Assembly: GCA_028641055.1 (NCBI GenBank)
Contig: CM054060.1
Coordinates: forward strand, 161,794,696-161,858,695
Direction: 5' to 3'
From: Alopecurus myosuroides
Lineage: Eukaryota; Streptophyta; Magnoliopsida; Poales; Poaceae
Length of the DNA: 64,000 nucleotides
A program made the translations under genes and the position numbers. This document shows, in pieces, positions 10,562-22,735 of this stretch. The stretch's first letter is position 1. The number at the start of each line of letters is the position of its first letter. The notes under the pieces were generated by a model. The model did not search any database. It was not told where the DNA came from and saw only the letters and a program-made list of their open reading frames with translations.

Positions 10562-11166
10562 TCTCTTCTCACGCGTGCAATGTACCAGAAAAATCCAGCG
10601 ATGACGATGAAGCTCCGGTGGCAGCGGCACCGCAGAACCTTTAGAGCAGCGGAGCGACGCTGGAGGTTGAAGATGAATTGGATTCATACGGGGGGATGAG
10701 CTAGGGGTTCACCCCTACACCACCATTTTAAAAGGAGGGTAAAACCCTAAGGCCCCGCGGTAACTTTTGCCGGAAAAACCTGAATAATGTGGCAAAAACC
10801 ATGTTTGACTTAGATCAAATCGTTAGATCTGGATGATTCATGCGCCAGGACCTTAACCAAATTTTGTTAGCGCAAATTTTTGGATTGATTAAATGGATTG
10901 TGTTTAAAACGGTGGAACCAAAAACCTCAAACAAAGTTGTCTGCTTGGGCCACAAATAGAACTCAGTAAGATGGAAAAGAGTGGGTTACAGAGAAGCATG
11001 AACTAAAAATGGTCCAGGACGGGTTCATGGATAACGGGCAAAATAAGTAAAGTGCTTTCTTGGCCTATGTAGCGACCCGGACTTGGTCCATAACTTTTTT
11101 ATGTCTACATGAGCTTATCACAAACAGGTAGGCCAAAGCCCGAGTTCGTGATGACCTCGGGGCTAA
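10562..11166 (+). other. 3' untranslated tail of old Gypsy element
   Basis: Non-coding sequence between the reverse-strand gene start and the 3' LTR. It ends in a purine-rich stretch, CCTCGGGGCTAA, directly before TGTTGGGGG. This is a plausible but weak polypurine tract. The leader of the reverse-strand gene would lie here; I could not place a TATA box with confidence. Confidence 0.5.
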
Positions 11167-11286
11167 TGTTGGGGGAATAACCCATAGGTCCCCAATACCC
11201 ACAGGACAAGACATGGAGTTTTAGACAAGGAAGATTGAGCCAATGGGCCTAAAGCTATGGGGACCTAGAAGCAAGAAGAACATGAC
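11167..11286 (+). repeat. Old Gypsy 3' LTR, piece 1
   Basis: The LTR starts TGTTGGGGGAATAACCC after the purine tract. It is interrupted at 11286/11287 by the Copia element and resumes at 43442. Confidence 0.7.
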
Positions 11287-12653
11287 TGAAAGTGCATTTG
11301 CATTTGATCTCTCTTTTGTTTTGGAGTTGATAAACACGATTAAGGTTCTAACAATGTGTTTAAGTTATTTTAGGAAATATCATATCGACGCAAAAAGGAA
11401 GAGTGCAAAATGCCAAAGCCACCAAACTCAACTCTGTGCAGCGGTAGTACCGTACGCTCCAGCGGTAGTACCGCCAACACCAGCGAGCGGTAGTACGGCT
11501 GGTGGTACCGCCAGAAGTAACGCCAATATGAAATTGGCCTCTATTTCCAGCGGTACTGGTCTAGTAGTACCGCTGGGACTTGGTTGTGTGAGGAGCAACA
11601 CTCTCCACGGCGGTAGTACCGCTCCTTCCAGGAAGCGGAAGTACCGCTGGCAGTACCGGTCAAAATACCGCCAGGGGAGTTTTGCTCGCAGTAACCTTTA
11701 CGGTACTAGAGCGGTAGTGCCCTAGTACTACCGCTAGCCACTTCGAGTTATTTCGAATTCGCGGTCAACGGTAGTACCGGTGGGCCTAACAGTAGTACCG
11801 CCGCTGGAAGTAATGCGGTACTTCCGCGGTAGTACCGCCTGCGCCCTTCAGCTGGGACCTCTCAAGTACCGCTCAGGTTGACAGCGAGTGGTAGTACCGT
11901 TGACCCCAGCGGTAGTACTGCCAGGTACGAAAAGGGTCAAACGGCTAGTTGTGCGAGGGGGCTATGAATACCCCACCCCCTTCTTCTTCAAAGGGTTGCT
12001 CGAACCAGCATTGAAGACAAGAATTTATTGAGCCTCCAAAAGTTAGATTTATCCCAATCCCTCCATCTAAACTTGTTGATACTTGGAGGATTGAAGGAGA
12101 AGACCCCGATCTACATCTTCACCGAGCCGATCTTCATTTCCCCCTCATTCTCTAAAGGGATCTAGTCTAGGGTTTCCTTGTGGAGAACCTAGACACCATT
12201 GCTACACTTGTTGGTGATTAGTGATTGTTGGGAGCCCCCAATTCGGTTGTGGGTGTGTGCCCCAAGCTTGTTTGTAAAGGATTCGATTCCCGCCTCAATG
12301 GGGATCAATAGTGGAAGGTGGACTAGGCCTTTGTGGCAGGGTTCATCGAAGAATAGGGTGAGGCCTTTGTGGCGTTGAGTAGGCCTTCGTGGCGATCTCA
12401 CACCTACTCCCTTAACAAGGAGGAACTCGGGAATACATCGTGTCTCTGTGTGCTTCATATCGGTTACCTCGTTCCCTTCCTCCTTTACTTGTTCTTGTAT
12501 TGTGTTTGTGCTTGTTCTTGTCAGATAGGTAAATTCACCATAGTTGCATTATCTAGAGAATTTACCTTTGTGTCAATCCTAATCTTGAAGAAAAATTAAA
12601 ATTGGTCGTAGCACCTATTCACCCCCCCTCTAGGTGCCCTCACTATCCGTTCA
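11287..12653 (+). repeat. Copia 5' LTR
   Basis: 1367 bp, TG...CA. U3 contains about a dozen variants of the 13-bp interrupted palindrome GCGGTAGTACCGC between 11437 and 11930. It differs from the 3' LTR by many substitutions and indels, including about 30-60 bp near 12255-12310 that the 3' copy lacks. The insertion is therefore clearly older than the nested Gypsy elements. Confidence 0.9.
11963..11970 (+). promoter_or_regulatory. Mutated TATA box of Copia 5' LTR
   Basis: TATGAATA stands where the 3' LTR has TATAAATA (42792-42799), in the shared context GGGGGCTAT(G/A)AATACCCCACC. The promoter that would drive the full-length RNA carries the degraded version. Confidence 0.65.
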
Positions 12654-12654
12654 A

Positions 12655-12668
12655 TTGGTATCAGAGAC
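12655..12668 (+). promoter_or_regulatory. Primer binding site, initiator-Met tRNA type
   Basis: TTGGTATCAGAGAC begins two bases after the LTR end. It matches the 3' end of initiator-Met tRNA except for A in place of C near the end, the usual primer for Copia elements. Confidence 0.9.
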
Positions 12669-12707
12669 TCGGCTCTTTTGTCGGGCTTAACTGCCTAAGA
12701 GTTTAAT

Positions 12708-13913
12708 ATGGCCGATGTTCCGGATGTCGTCGGTTCCGTGGCGAGTGTCTCGATGGATGGTCTCAGTGAGTTGAAAAATCCATTAACCTCATCCATGGAG
12801 AGAAAAATAGATGAATTGCGAACACTCATGTTGCAATTCATGAAATCCAAGGAACCGGAGATCTCCAATACATCCCATACGGTTGAACCAACGGAGGGTG
12901 TCGAGGTTGGGGAAGATGGTGAACCACTTAATGCTTCCGCTAAGAACTCCACCGATAAGGGTTCGGAAGGAAAAGGAGAATTCCATGCCGTCGAAGGACG
13001 CTATTCTCCCCATCCTCCCGTCCCACATCCCCATGTAATTCCTAGAGGAGATCCACCTGAAATTGATGCATATTCTTTTGGTAAATGGCAATATTATATG
13101 AAGACTCGCTTCAACTCTTCTTGTATAGAAATTTGGAGGGTCACTCGAGATGGATACAAGCCACATGACCCCAAGAACTTGACAAGAAGAGAATCTGTAG
13201 ATTGTCAACTCAACTACACCGCCTTGTCTATTCTTCAACAAGCCGTGGGTCCTAACCACATGCCTCATCTTCAACAATATTCCACCACCAAGGAAACATG
13301 AGACACTCTTGTCATTATGTTTGTGGGTAATGAGAGTATGCAAAGTAATAGGTATGATGCCTTGAGCAATGAGGCCGAAGGGTTCTATATGCATGATGGT
13401 GAGAGCCATGAAGACATGTACCGAAGGCTTAAGACTCCTGCCACCGCATTCCACAATGTTGGTGCCAAGTACATTGATGATGATTGTATCAAGAGGAAGT
13501 ACATGATTGCTATCATGCCATTTGAGCCCGCGGATTTGAAGAGAATTCAAGGAAGACATGACTTTGCCTCTTTGACCTCAACTCAAGTGATGCAAGAACT
13601 ATGCTCCTATCAAGTGCAAACCAAAAATTCTCTTGACAACCGTGCTAGAGCCCTAGGAATGCACAAAGGGGCATCGGTTGCTTTGAAGGCCAAGGTTGTG
13701 TCAAGGGAGGTTGAGTATGAAGAAGATTGCCATGAGTACTTGGCTCCATTGAAGGATCAAGAGTATGATCTCGTGCTCAAAGATGTCGTTGCTCTTACCG
13801 TGCAAAAGTTTTGGAAGAATCCATCCAAGGCCAAGTCATATGTTGAGGAGAAGACCAAGTCTTTCTATGGCAACGAAGGGACTCAAAGAGTGAGGTCTTT
13901 CTTCAGTTGTTAA
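12708..13913 (+). pseudogene. gag: Copia gag, capsid region
   Basis: Starts with ATG at 12708, 40 bp after the primer site. About 400 codons follow, broken by a TGA at 13299-13301 where a Trp codon is likely (KET-stop-DTL). The N-terminal part is acidic. The middle has YSFGKWQYYMK and SILQQAVG, and the second part has YDALSNEAEGFYM, ESHEDMYRRLKT and FEPADLKRIQGRHDF, as in the UBN2-type capsid of plant Copia elements. The frame ends at 13913 in a stretch where a CCHC zinc knuckle would be expected but is not intact. Product would be the capsid protein of the virus-like particle. Confidence 0.85.
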
Positions 13914-15260
13914 GATAAGCACCATTTCATTGCGGTGTCCCTATGAAAACAGAGAACTCCATAGTGGAAAGCTCATTCGCAAAGACAAGTCCAAGGTTTC
14001 TTACAAGAAACCTCACTTCAAGAAGAAACCTTTCAACAAGAAGTCCCCCACCAAGTTTGTTCTAGTGACTCAAGAGGAGTATGATTCTGGAAGTGATGAA
14101 GAAGAATAAACCACAAGTGAAGTGGCCACTCTTGCCATTGCTTCAACTCAATCATCTTCATCTCTCTTTGAATCCCCCAATGAGAATAATCCTCACCCAA
14201 ATGCCAAGTGCTTCATGGCTAAGGCCTTGGAGGTATCACCTTCTCCCAACTCTAAGACCCCAAATGAATTGGAAAACCATGCTAGTCTTAGAGTAGAAGA
14301 TGAAATTCTCTCCTTGGAACATTTTATGTCTAACATGCAAGGGGATACCAAGAAGACCTTTGATCACCTCATGAGCCAATTGGGAGAGGCCCATGAATCT
14401 CTTGAGAAGAAAGGTGAGATTGAAAGAAGGGATGCAGATGAGATTGCATCTCTCTCCATGACTCTTGAGGAAGAGCATGAGGGTATAGTTTCTCTTTAAG
14501 AGGAACTTGAATCTATTGAAGAGTCACATAATGAACTTGTTTCTAATATCACTAAGGAACGTGAACGTGCAATTGCTAAATATAAAAAGGCTAAAAAGGA
14601 TAAGGTCGAGTTTGGGTTTGGTCATGATAAACTAACCGAGGAGTTTGAAAAGCTCACCAAGGCTCACAAGGCTTTAGAGAGTCAACACTCTACCCTCAAA
14701 GAGTTACATGAACAACTTCAAACTCAACTTAATCAACTTAACAACTCTAGCACCTCTACTTATTCTTGTGATCATGCAAATATTATTAAGGAAAATGCTA
14801 GGTTGAAGGATGAGCTTGCAAGGCTCAAGGGCAAGAGCCCTCAAGTTTAGGAGGTGGTGGCATCAAGCCCACACGTGGTTGTTGCTAGACCACTAATGAG
14901 TGCTCCTAGGCCACAAGTGGGCAAGCAAGGTCTTGGATATGTTGCCAAGAAGAAGAACAAAAAGAAGGCCAACAATGGTGCTTCGGGTGGTATTGTCATT
15001 AGGGACAACACTACTCGTAGCATTCCCGCACAAGCCAAAAATGTTGCTTCGAGTGGTGGTGTCATCAGGGACAACACTACTCGTAGTATTTCCGCGGGAA
15101 CTAACAATCCACACCATTTTTTATATGTTGATTATTATGGTGTTGTGCAAGCTAAATATGTTGGTCCTATTGAGGGTTACATTGACTATACCATTTGGGT
15201 TCCAAAGACCCTTGTTGCTAACATGAAGGGACCCTCCTCGGGTCCTAACTCTAGTCAATG
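13914..15260 (+). pseudogene. Copia gag C-terminal spacer (basic and coiled-coil)
   Basis: Several open stretches separated by stops at about 13913, 14107, 14499 and 14848. A Lys-rich segment (KPHFKKKPFNKK) is followed by an acidic linker. Then come about 200 codons rich in E, K, L and S in heptad-like order (14300-14830), likely a coiled coil. A further stretch (14854-15260) has two near-identical RDNTTRSI repeats. Long coiled-coil extensions between gag and protease are a feature of SIRE/Maximus Copia elements. Not functional as it stands. Confidence 0.65.
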
Positions 15261-16818
15261 ATCTCTTGCAGGACTATTCTTCCGGTGGGTCTAAATGGAT
15301 AATTGATAGTGGATGCACTAGTGGATGACCGGAAGCAAAGAACTTGTGACGGAGTTGCGCCCAAATTATATTGATGCAACTGTCACTTATGGAGACAAGT
15401 CCAAGTCTAATTTATCGGGGTTTGGCAAGGTTGTGATTGCTCTTGATATCAGTATTGTTCATTAGAAAAGATGGGTTTCTTCGTCTTCTTTGATCATGAT
15501 ATTATGGTCCTTTTGAGGAGCAAGACTCTTGACGTTGCATACGTGGGAGATGTTCAAAATGAGTTGTTCATGGTGGAATTTTCGAAGTCTACCAACTCTC
15601 CATTAATATGTCTTTTTGGAAAGGCGGCCGTGGGGTGGTTGTGGCATCGCCGCTTATCCCATGTCAACATGAGGACTTTGCAAAGTCTTCACAAAGGTGG
15701 CCTTATCCTCGGACTAAAAGAAAAAATTTCCTTTTCCAAAGATCACGTTTGTAGGTCGTGTGTTGAAGGAAAGATGCATGATGCCGCCCACAAGGCCAAG
15801 ACTATTATCTCATCAAAGAGGATCTTGGAACTTCTCCATGTTGATCTCTTTGGTGCCGTGCCCGAGGCAGATCTTGGTGGCAAGAAGTATTGCTTGGTGA
15901 TTGTCTATGACTACTCAATATACACTTGGGTTTATTTCTTCAAGTGCAAGAGTAAGACCCAACAAACTATGATCGACTTCACCAACCAAGAGCAACGTCA
16001 ACATAGTGTCCAAATCATGGCCACTTGGAGTGATAATGGCTCCGAGTTCAAGAACTACACTTTGAATGAATTCTTTAGTGATGAGGGTATTCGTCATAAA
16101 TATTCCGCCACCTACACCCCTCAAAAAAATGTGTAGCTGAGCGGAAGAATATAACTCTATTGGATATGGCAAGGAAAATGTTGGTGGAGTATTCTTCTCC
16201 CCAATATCTATGGGCCGAGGCCATTTCCACCACATGCCACACCTCCAACTGCCTCTACATCTGCAAGGGCTTGGACAAGACTCCATATGAGATCCTCATC
16301 GGCAACAAACCCAATGTCTCCTACTTCCGTGTATTCGGTTGTAAGTGCTTCTATTTGATCAAGGGTGTTGAGTTGTCTAAATTTCAATCCAAAACTACTG
16401 AGGGTATATTTTTTGGTTACGGTGCTGAGTCCCACACTTATAGACTATAGAGTCTTTGACAAAACCTCGCGGATTGTCATAGAATCTTGTAGTGTGGTTT
16501 TGGAGGAAAATGATGGCTCCCAAGTGGCGCAATTTCATGTTTCTAATTTAGATGTTGAAATGCCTCAAGAAGCCATAGGAAGGATGGGTGTGGGATTTTT
16601 CCGCCCCATCGAGGGACACCTTATGGCGACTCGAGAGGGACTATGCTCTACTCAAGTGGAGCCCTCCTCTACAATAGAAGAACAAGCCAAGGATCCATGT
16701 GATGCATCTAACCAAGAACATGTTGAAGACCCTCCTCTCATTGACCAAGTTACTACGCAAGATGCAACCACTCCTATCATTCAAGCTAGTCAAGGTCAAG
16801 GCCAAAATCAACCATCCT
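15261..16818 (+). pseudogene. pol: Copia protease and integrase, 5' part of pol
   Basis: A protease active-site remnant DSGCTS is at about 15305, followed directly by a frameshift and stop. From 15471 the GAG-pre-integrase region is readable (WHRRLSHVN, then C-R-S-C with an HHCC pattern). The integrase core follows, with D in HVDLFG and D in SDNGSEF. A one-base loss near 16130 (TPQKNV-stop) shifts the frame before the third catalytic residue; the AERKN equivalent is in another frame. The frame is open again from 16160 and runs through a C-terminal region until the element 1 insertion at 16819. Confidence 0.85.
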
Positions 16819-17298
16819 TGTCGTGGGATAATCACGGCAGATGTTACCGGGGGTAACTGATCTTGGGGCAAGACGACACAGGTATTTGGGAGAGGGTTTA
16901 GCTCAGAGGAAAACATGGTGCAATTCGATCTGGTAGCCGGCAATCAAAGTCGCCGAGTCTCCGATCTTGATATAACAACTCAATTCTAGGATTACACTGG
17001 ATGCTCGATATCAAGCGCTACTGCTAGGGTTCTAAGATCTCTGTCTAAAACTAGACCTGGGAGTCGGTTTATAAAGCACCCGTACCCCCTGGCTTATTCC
17101 CCAAGGCGCACCCTGGGTCCTACCCGGACACGGCGCACAAACCCTAGCTTTCCTTTACAATAACCCACAATCCGGGTTGCTGGGCCTACAAACTTGGGCC
17201 TCCACAAGCTTCCTTATCCTTAGCCGGATCCTGCGCACCGTCCTCTGGGCCGGGTTACTCCTTGGAGTTTGGCCTACCGGGTTATCATCCCCCCGTCA
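16819..17298 (-). repeat. Element 1 3' LTR
   Basis: 480 bp. On the minus strand it runs TGACGGGGGG... to ...CCACGACA. By eye it differs from the other LTR at three places: one G in a G-run, and two transitions (CGGCGC/CGACGC and CCTCTGG/CCTTTGG). Confidence 0.95.
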
Positions 17299-17674
17299 GT
17301 AGTCCCCAGAATAGCCTGGGCTTCATGGATCCTCCTTGAAGCGCTTGCTATTCCCTGCAAAGATATCAAACATACAGGCATATGGAGGCCGGGTTAAGAT
17401 GCTCTGATATTCAGCTAGGCCTTACTCCACGGCGGCCATGTAGTAACCCGGGTTTTTTCCTCCAAACACCTTTAATTTTCCAGGTCTAAACCCTAATAAA
17501 AATGCCAAAATCCCATACTCGATAATCGATCCTGATATCACGGGATGGATTTCCTTCTCTCTTTTATCCAGATGCCTTGCTCAATATTTGGCGCATATCT
17601 TGCAGAATCCACGTGGATAACCGTCACCCCACGATTTCCGACTTCTGGCCGTTAGGATAGGCTCACCCCTACTT

Positions 17675-17682
17675 TATAAATA
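17675..17682 (+). promoter_or_regulatory. TATA box of element 1 reverse-strand gene
   Basis: TATAAATA on the plus strand, followed by a GC-rich leader that ends in a donor-like site (CCA/GTAAGCC) at about 17942. Element 2 has the same arrangement at 28976-28983. This points to a promoter independent of the LTR. Confidence 0.6.
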
Positions 17683-18469
17683 GCACTCAAGGGACAACCC
17701 TAAACTCATCACTGCGCCTCAGTTTCCACCTTCCTTCCTTGCTCCTTTCACCCTCACGGCACCACCGCAAGAAACTCGCACTTGTCATCGTAGCAAGACC
17801 GCCGCCGGCCGCGCCCGCTCTCGAGCCATCCCGCGCCGCCGTCAAGTGTCGCCGTCACGCCTTTGCTCCTCTCGCCAAGAATCGCGGAGGGGCATTCGAG
17901 CCACACCGCTTGCCGCCGCCGCGCTAGACTCCAGTCTCTCCAGTAAGCCTCTCGCAGCCGTTTAATTTAGCCCCTTAATTTTCCAATTCATCCAAGATCG
18001 GATCTAGGTCAACCCGTGAATCATTTTTCCGATTTCATCAAATTAGATCGATTCGATGCTCGCCAACTCCTTTAACCGTCTGCTAGATAGCTACAACTCA
18101 TCCTCCTACCCTCACTAATCACCAAATCTCCTGAAAAACCGCTCGCAAACTTTCCCATCTAGATCCACTTCTCCTTGATTTTCCGCTCATTGCGTTAACA
18201 CCCGGAAAACCTTCCTTTTCCAGCTATCTTGCTTGCAGTAGACACATGGGCAACCACCCATCTTCCCCAAATGCTTTTCCATACGTAAGTGACCAATAAT
18301 CTTCATGATTGTATTTAACACCCGGATACTTTGTAATCTTCACCTCATAGCGTGACACCCGGATAATTCTTAGCTTTATACTTTCTTGATACCTTATACT
18401 CGGATAATCCAATACTTCCGAGTCTTATTTCCTGAGCCTCTTTTTCTTACGTTTTCGCAGGTTGATCCC

Positions 18470-21400
18470 ATGGCTCCCAAACGACAAGGAAAACAACCGA
18501 CTCAAGCGAGGACTACCCAAACGATTTCCGCCAACTGGGGGTGTTCCACAGCTACAAAAGCCAAATTGGACGAGCTAGCCGAATTAGGGATCCTTCCTTC
18601 CCAGAAGGACATTCACTGGAGGGTGCCGGGCAACGAGACCCGGCCCACACCTGCCGATAACGAGGTAATCTGCTTCGTAGAGCACGTGACCCGGGGATTC
18701 CGTCCTCCAGGTCACCCTTTCTTCCGGGAGGTCTTAAGCCATTATGGCCTCCGGGTATTCGACATAGGGCCTAACTCTATGTTGAATATTACCCACTTCA
18801 TCGTTCTATCCGAGTCGTACTTGTGCATGCCGCCTAGTTTGACTCTCTTCATCGAACTATTCCAATGTAAGCCGTGCCGTGAAAGTGGTGACGGTGCACT
18901 TCTTACTTGTGGCGGGGTATCCATCCAACGCCGCAAGAATTCACCAATGCCCACTCTCAATTTGAACTCCCACGTCAAACATTGGCAGCTGTCTTTCTTT
19001 TACTGCCACGATACCTCCCCAGACGGCGAAAAGAAACTGCCGAGTTACTCGGAAAACCCCCTCGAACCTTCCGAGTCTTTCAATGCCTTTGCACCAGACT
19101 CAGACAGGGAGGCGATCCTTCCCTCATTAGCCAAGATAGCCATCCTCTCAGCCCAAGGCCTCCTCGGGCTAAATTTAGTAAAAACATGGGTGGACTTTCG
19201 TATCCAACCCAACTCCATCCGCACCAAACTGATGTGCGAGTATTCGGGGCATACCACAGATGCACTCCGATACTCCACCAAGAGCTTCGCGACCGGCGAT
19301 ACTAACAAGACCATCAAAGGCTTCCTGACAGAGAAGCTGGAGGTGATAAAGGGTATCACCGGGTTACCCCCGTTTACTCGGGAAAACCCGGCTCCAGCGG
19401 TAATACCCGGTATTCATAGCTTATTTCCACATTTTGGCTTGATATAGCTTCTAACCCTTAATCTCATTCTTTTTTCTTAGGCTGATGACCCTTTCTGGAG
19501 GGTTGAACCTTCTCCCCCTTCCAGAGACCCGGAAGAAGAGGACGAGCCGGCTGATGATAGTGAAGGTATTTGCACAGCATTTGTATATCTTTACTTGCAT
19601 CACTTCTTCCCGTTCACCTTTTTTCCAACGAACACACACCCGATTCACAGGACTGGAGGACGAAGGTGAGGCCAATGAGGATGACCCGGAGGCAACCGAG
19701 TCTGACCAAGAGGCAACAGTGGGTGCCAAGAGGAAGACCAGGGGGGCAGTGTCCAAGGTTCCTTTTTCCTCATTATCCTCTGAACCTTACTCCTTTGACG
19801 CCATGCGACAACTTAACCGTCAATTATCAAATTCGTCGTGCTTGAAGGATCCCTTCCCAGCCAAACGCAGAGTAACTCGGAGCTCCCCGGGTGAAGATCC
19901 CCTTAACCCGGGCATCTCTACTCCCTCAGTCCCTCGTGGCGGCGCTCCTCCGCCTCGTCCTTCCGACTCTCCTCAACGCCACCCTTCTCCTAACCATCCA
20001 CGTGCCGGGCAATTCCGGGTCCCGTTGGTGGTTCCCGTGGCGACCTCATCTGCTTCCAGCGGCGAGCTCCCGCCTGATTACACCGTGAATGCCGGGTAAG
20101 TTTGTGCTACATGATTTCCTTTTACACCTAACAAATTTCCACTCAAGCCACCGTCATCACTAATAACCGCCTTTTCTCATCTTTCTTTTAGCGCTCAAGC
20201 CGTCGTCAGTGACCCGGAAAACATAGAAGCAGATAACCATCAGGCGGAGAAACCGACTGACAATGCAGACGCCGCAACTGGCGGTGACACGGCGAATAAC
20301 CAGGGACAAGGCCCTCTGAACAATCCACTTGCCCGAGCTGCCGGATCTCCTTCCTCATCGGAACCAGTAGACGAGGAGATCGAAGTTCTAGATACAAGGA
20401 TGAGTTCTCCCAACCCGGGCACCCAAACTGTCCGGGTCTCAACTCCAAGGGCGGGGAGAGCCCCCCACCAAGCGACCAAGCTGCCGGCTCTTCCGGTACT
20501 CGATCCGAGGAACTGACATTTTCCCAGATGCTGGAAACCCTTCGCACTTTAAGGGCTAATGAAGAAAACATCTTGGGAGCTTTGATAGCCAAACACGAGG
20601 TAAATCCGACTAATGTTGCTTATGCCTTTGTCCAGTCCCCAAGTTCCGAGTGAATTGATTCATAATTTACTTGGGACTTTATTATACAAGCGACTGATAA
20701 CTTGCTTCTCTGCCCAACTGATCCTTGTTTGCATGCACGCGGGCTTTCGTAACTCAATCTGAGGAGAAACTGGCGGACGCCACCAAGCTCATCGAAAAGG
20801 AGGTAGCTTTACGCGAAGCAGCCGAAGCCGAAGCCAGGAGAAATAGGTTGATAATGAGGAAATATAGAAAAAGGGCTCACCGAGCAGAAGATGACCTGAC
20901 AAGCCTTTCCGTCCAAATATCGGACACATATCGTGCTTTACTTGATACGTTTCCTCCTCCGGGTTTATCTTTTTGATAGATAGCGGCAGTTTCCCGACTT
21001 ACGTCTCCATTTCTTCAGGCCCGGACGAAACCATGCCGGAAGAGGATGACATGGCCAAGCTGAAAACCATGAAGAACGTTATCCGGCAGCTATGTGCCGG
21101 AACCAAATGGATCCTTGAGGAATTGCGGTGGCCGGGTAGAGGTCATGTTGATCTGAAGAGGATGCTGGATGCCTTCTCCACTATTCCCGAGTGGATTTGG
21201 CACTGGAAGCGCTCGTCTTGCCGGGTTGGAGTGACCCGGGGGCTTGCACTTGCCAAGGCTTATCTCCCCAAGCTCGAGCTAGTGAAGCTTATGGGCGGCT
21301 TTCCAGAGTTCAAGCTTGACGGATCCAAGTTCTCGGTGAAGGATTTTCAGGCCGTCCAGAAGGAGGTCCGTTACCCGGCCAGCGTAATTGCTGATGAACT

Positions 21401-21668
21401 GGATGTTAACATACTTGTTCCAGTATACGATGCTGCCGGTGAAGCAATTAAGTCAGATCTTCCTGAGCCGTATGATATGCTGGCTCGGTGGAAGGAGGAA
21501 GCTGCTGCGATAAGGGCGGAGGCTGCCAATAAGCAAGCTGAAGCCGGCTCTGCCCCTGCTACCTCAACACCAGTCGTTCCACCTCCTGCAGGGGCTGGTA
21601 CCGCTGATCCGGGTGCTGCTGCTACCGCCAATAATGGCAAGGGCAAGGCCAAGATGAACGCCGAGTGA
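18470..21668 (+). CDS. Element 1 reverse-strand spliced gene (PF04195-type)
   Basis: A multi-exon gene on the strand opposite to gag-pol. ATG at 18470 follows an acceptor (TTCGCAG) that would end a 5' UTR intron. Proposed coding exons: 18470-19399, 19481-19565, 19651-20093, 20192-20599, about 20740-20935 and 21020-21668; most edges are GT/AG. Exon 1 carries ISANWG, VTRGFRPPGHPFF and LTCGGVSIQRRKN, as in plant proteins annotated putative gypsy type transposon (PF04195). The second exon is acidic, the fifth resembles a coiled coil, and the last has SCRVGVTR and FPEFKLDGSKF. Defects: exon 4 appears to change frame near 20440, and the exon 5 acceptor is TG rather than AG. Biochemical function is unknown; such reverse-strand genes are described in Tat-lineage elements. 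Confidence 0.75.
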
Positions 21669-22735
21669 TATACGATTTCTCATGCCTCTTCTTATGCACC
21701 GGTCGGTCAACATACTTTTTAAAACAGTTATATTTTGGGTGGTGCGCCTGTGCACCTTTGATATCTTTTCACCAGGATTTTGTAATGCACGCTAAGGTCT
21801 TGATATATTCGATGCCTGTTCCGGCCTTTTTAAGTTTATCCATTATTGAGCTCATCTGTTCTCGATATCTGGCTTTCTTTATTGTTCCTTTTGTGAAAAC
21901 TCAATTTCCGGGTCTCATGGGTATTGACAAGCGGATTTTGCTTCTAAGTCCCCAAGTCCCCAAGACTCGGATATTTGGGTTTTTGGAATTATACAAGTAA
22001 GCCATTTTTTCTCTTTTCAAGGTTTCAAGCCACCCGGACCCAGATCGCCGAGTCTAGGACACTTGATCTTGAAAGGGGAACGAACTGCCTACTGCTAATT
22101 TCACAAAGATCCCTGAGTTGTTTCACATAGGTTTTGAAGTTACGCTTAATAGTCGTTGAGTTTCCAGCTGTTCAGCCTTGTACTCTGCATAACTTGTGGT
22201 TTAGATGACCCTTTTGACTATCTTGTACTGTAAGCCGGCTTTCGCGTGGATACCATGTTGTTACATCCATACGAAAACGTAGCCAGCCAAGCCCCGTCGG
22301 GTTTCATGACTGACTGCGATCGTAAGCGAACAAATCATGCCACTTTAATGCGAGTCACATCGAGCTTAAGTAAGAATAGCCAAGGAATTTGGACTTCTTT
22401 GTCCGGTTATAAGATTGTAGCCGTACTCGTTTGCAAGTAATCGGCCCTTATAACTCATAGGCATCATGGCCGGGTCTTTGAGTTTGTAACTGTGCTATTC
22501 AAGCGACCAGCCCCCAAGACCTAGATATACGCATCATACTGAGAGTACATAACCTGATAATAACCATCTCTTTTCTTGATAACCATCTCTTTACTTAATA
22601 TGAAAAATCTAGGTCAGCAAGCCGCCTCATTAAAAACCCGTCCAGTCCCCAAAGGTACCCTGGATAGGAAAAGAGTACGTCTGAAAACCTGCTGCCTATT
22701 ACATCGTGCAATTCCACTTGCCAATATAATCTTTT
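21669..22735. other. Convergent spacer of element 1
   Basis: About 1.07 kb between the end of the plus-strand reverse gene and the end of pol on the minus strand. Short frames only. Part of it (around 22200-22440) matches 33420-33660 in element 2, so it is a conserved non-coding part of the family, probably holding both 3' ends. Confidence 0.6.

Noticed and set aside
12789..13559. 256-codon frame on the minus strand opposite Copia gag
   Set aside because: Antisense shadow of gag; the plus-strand frame carries the recognisable capsid motifs.
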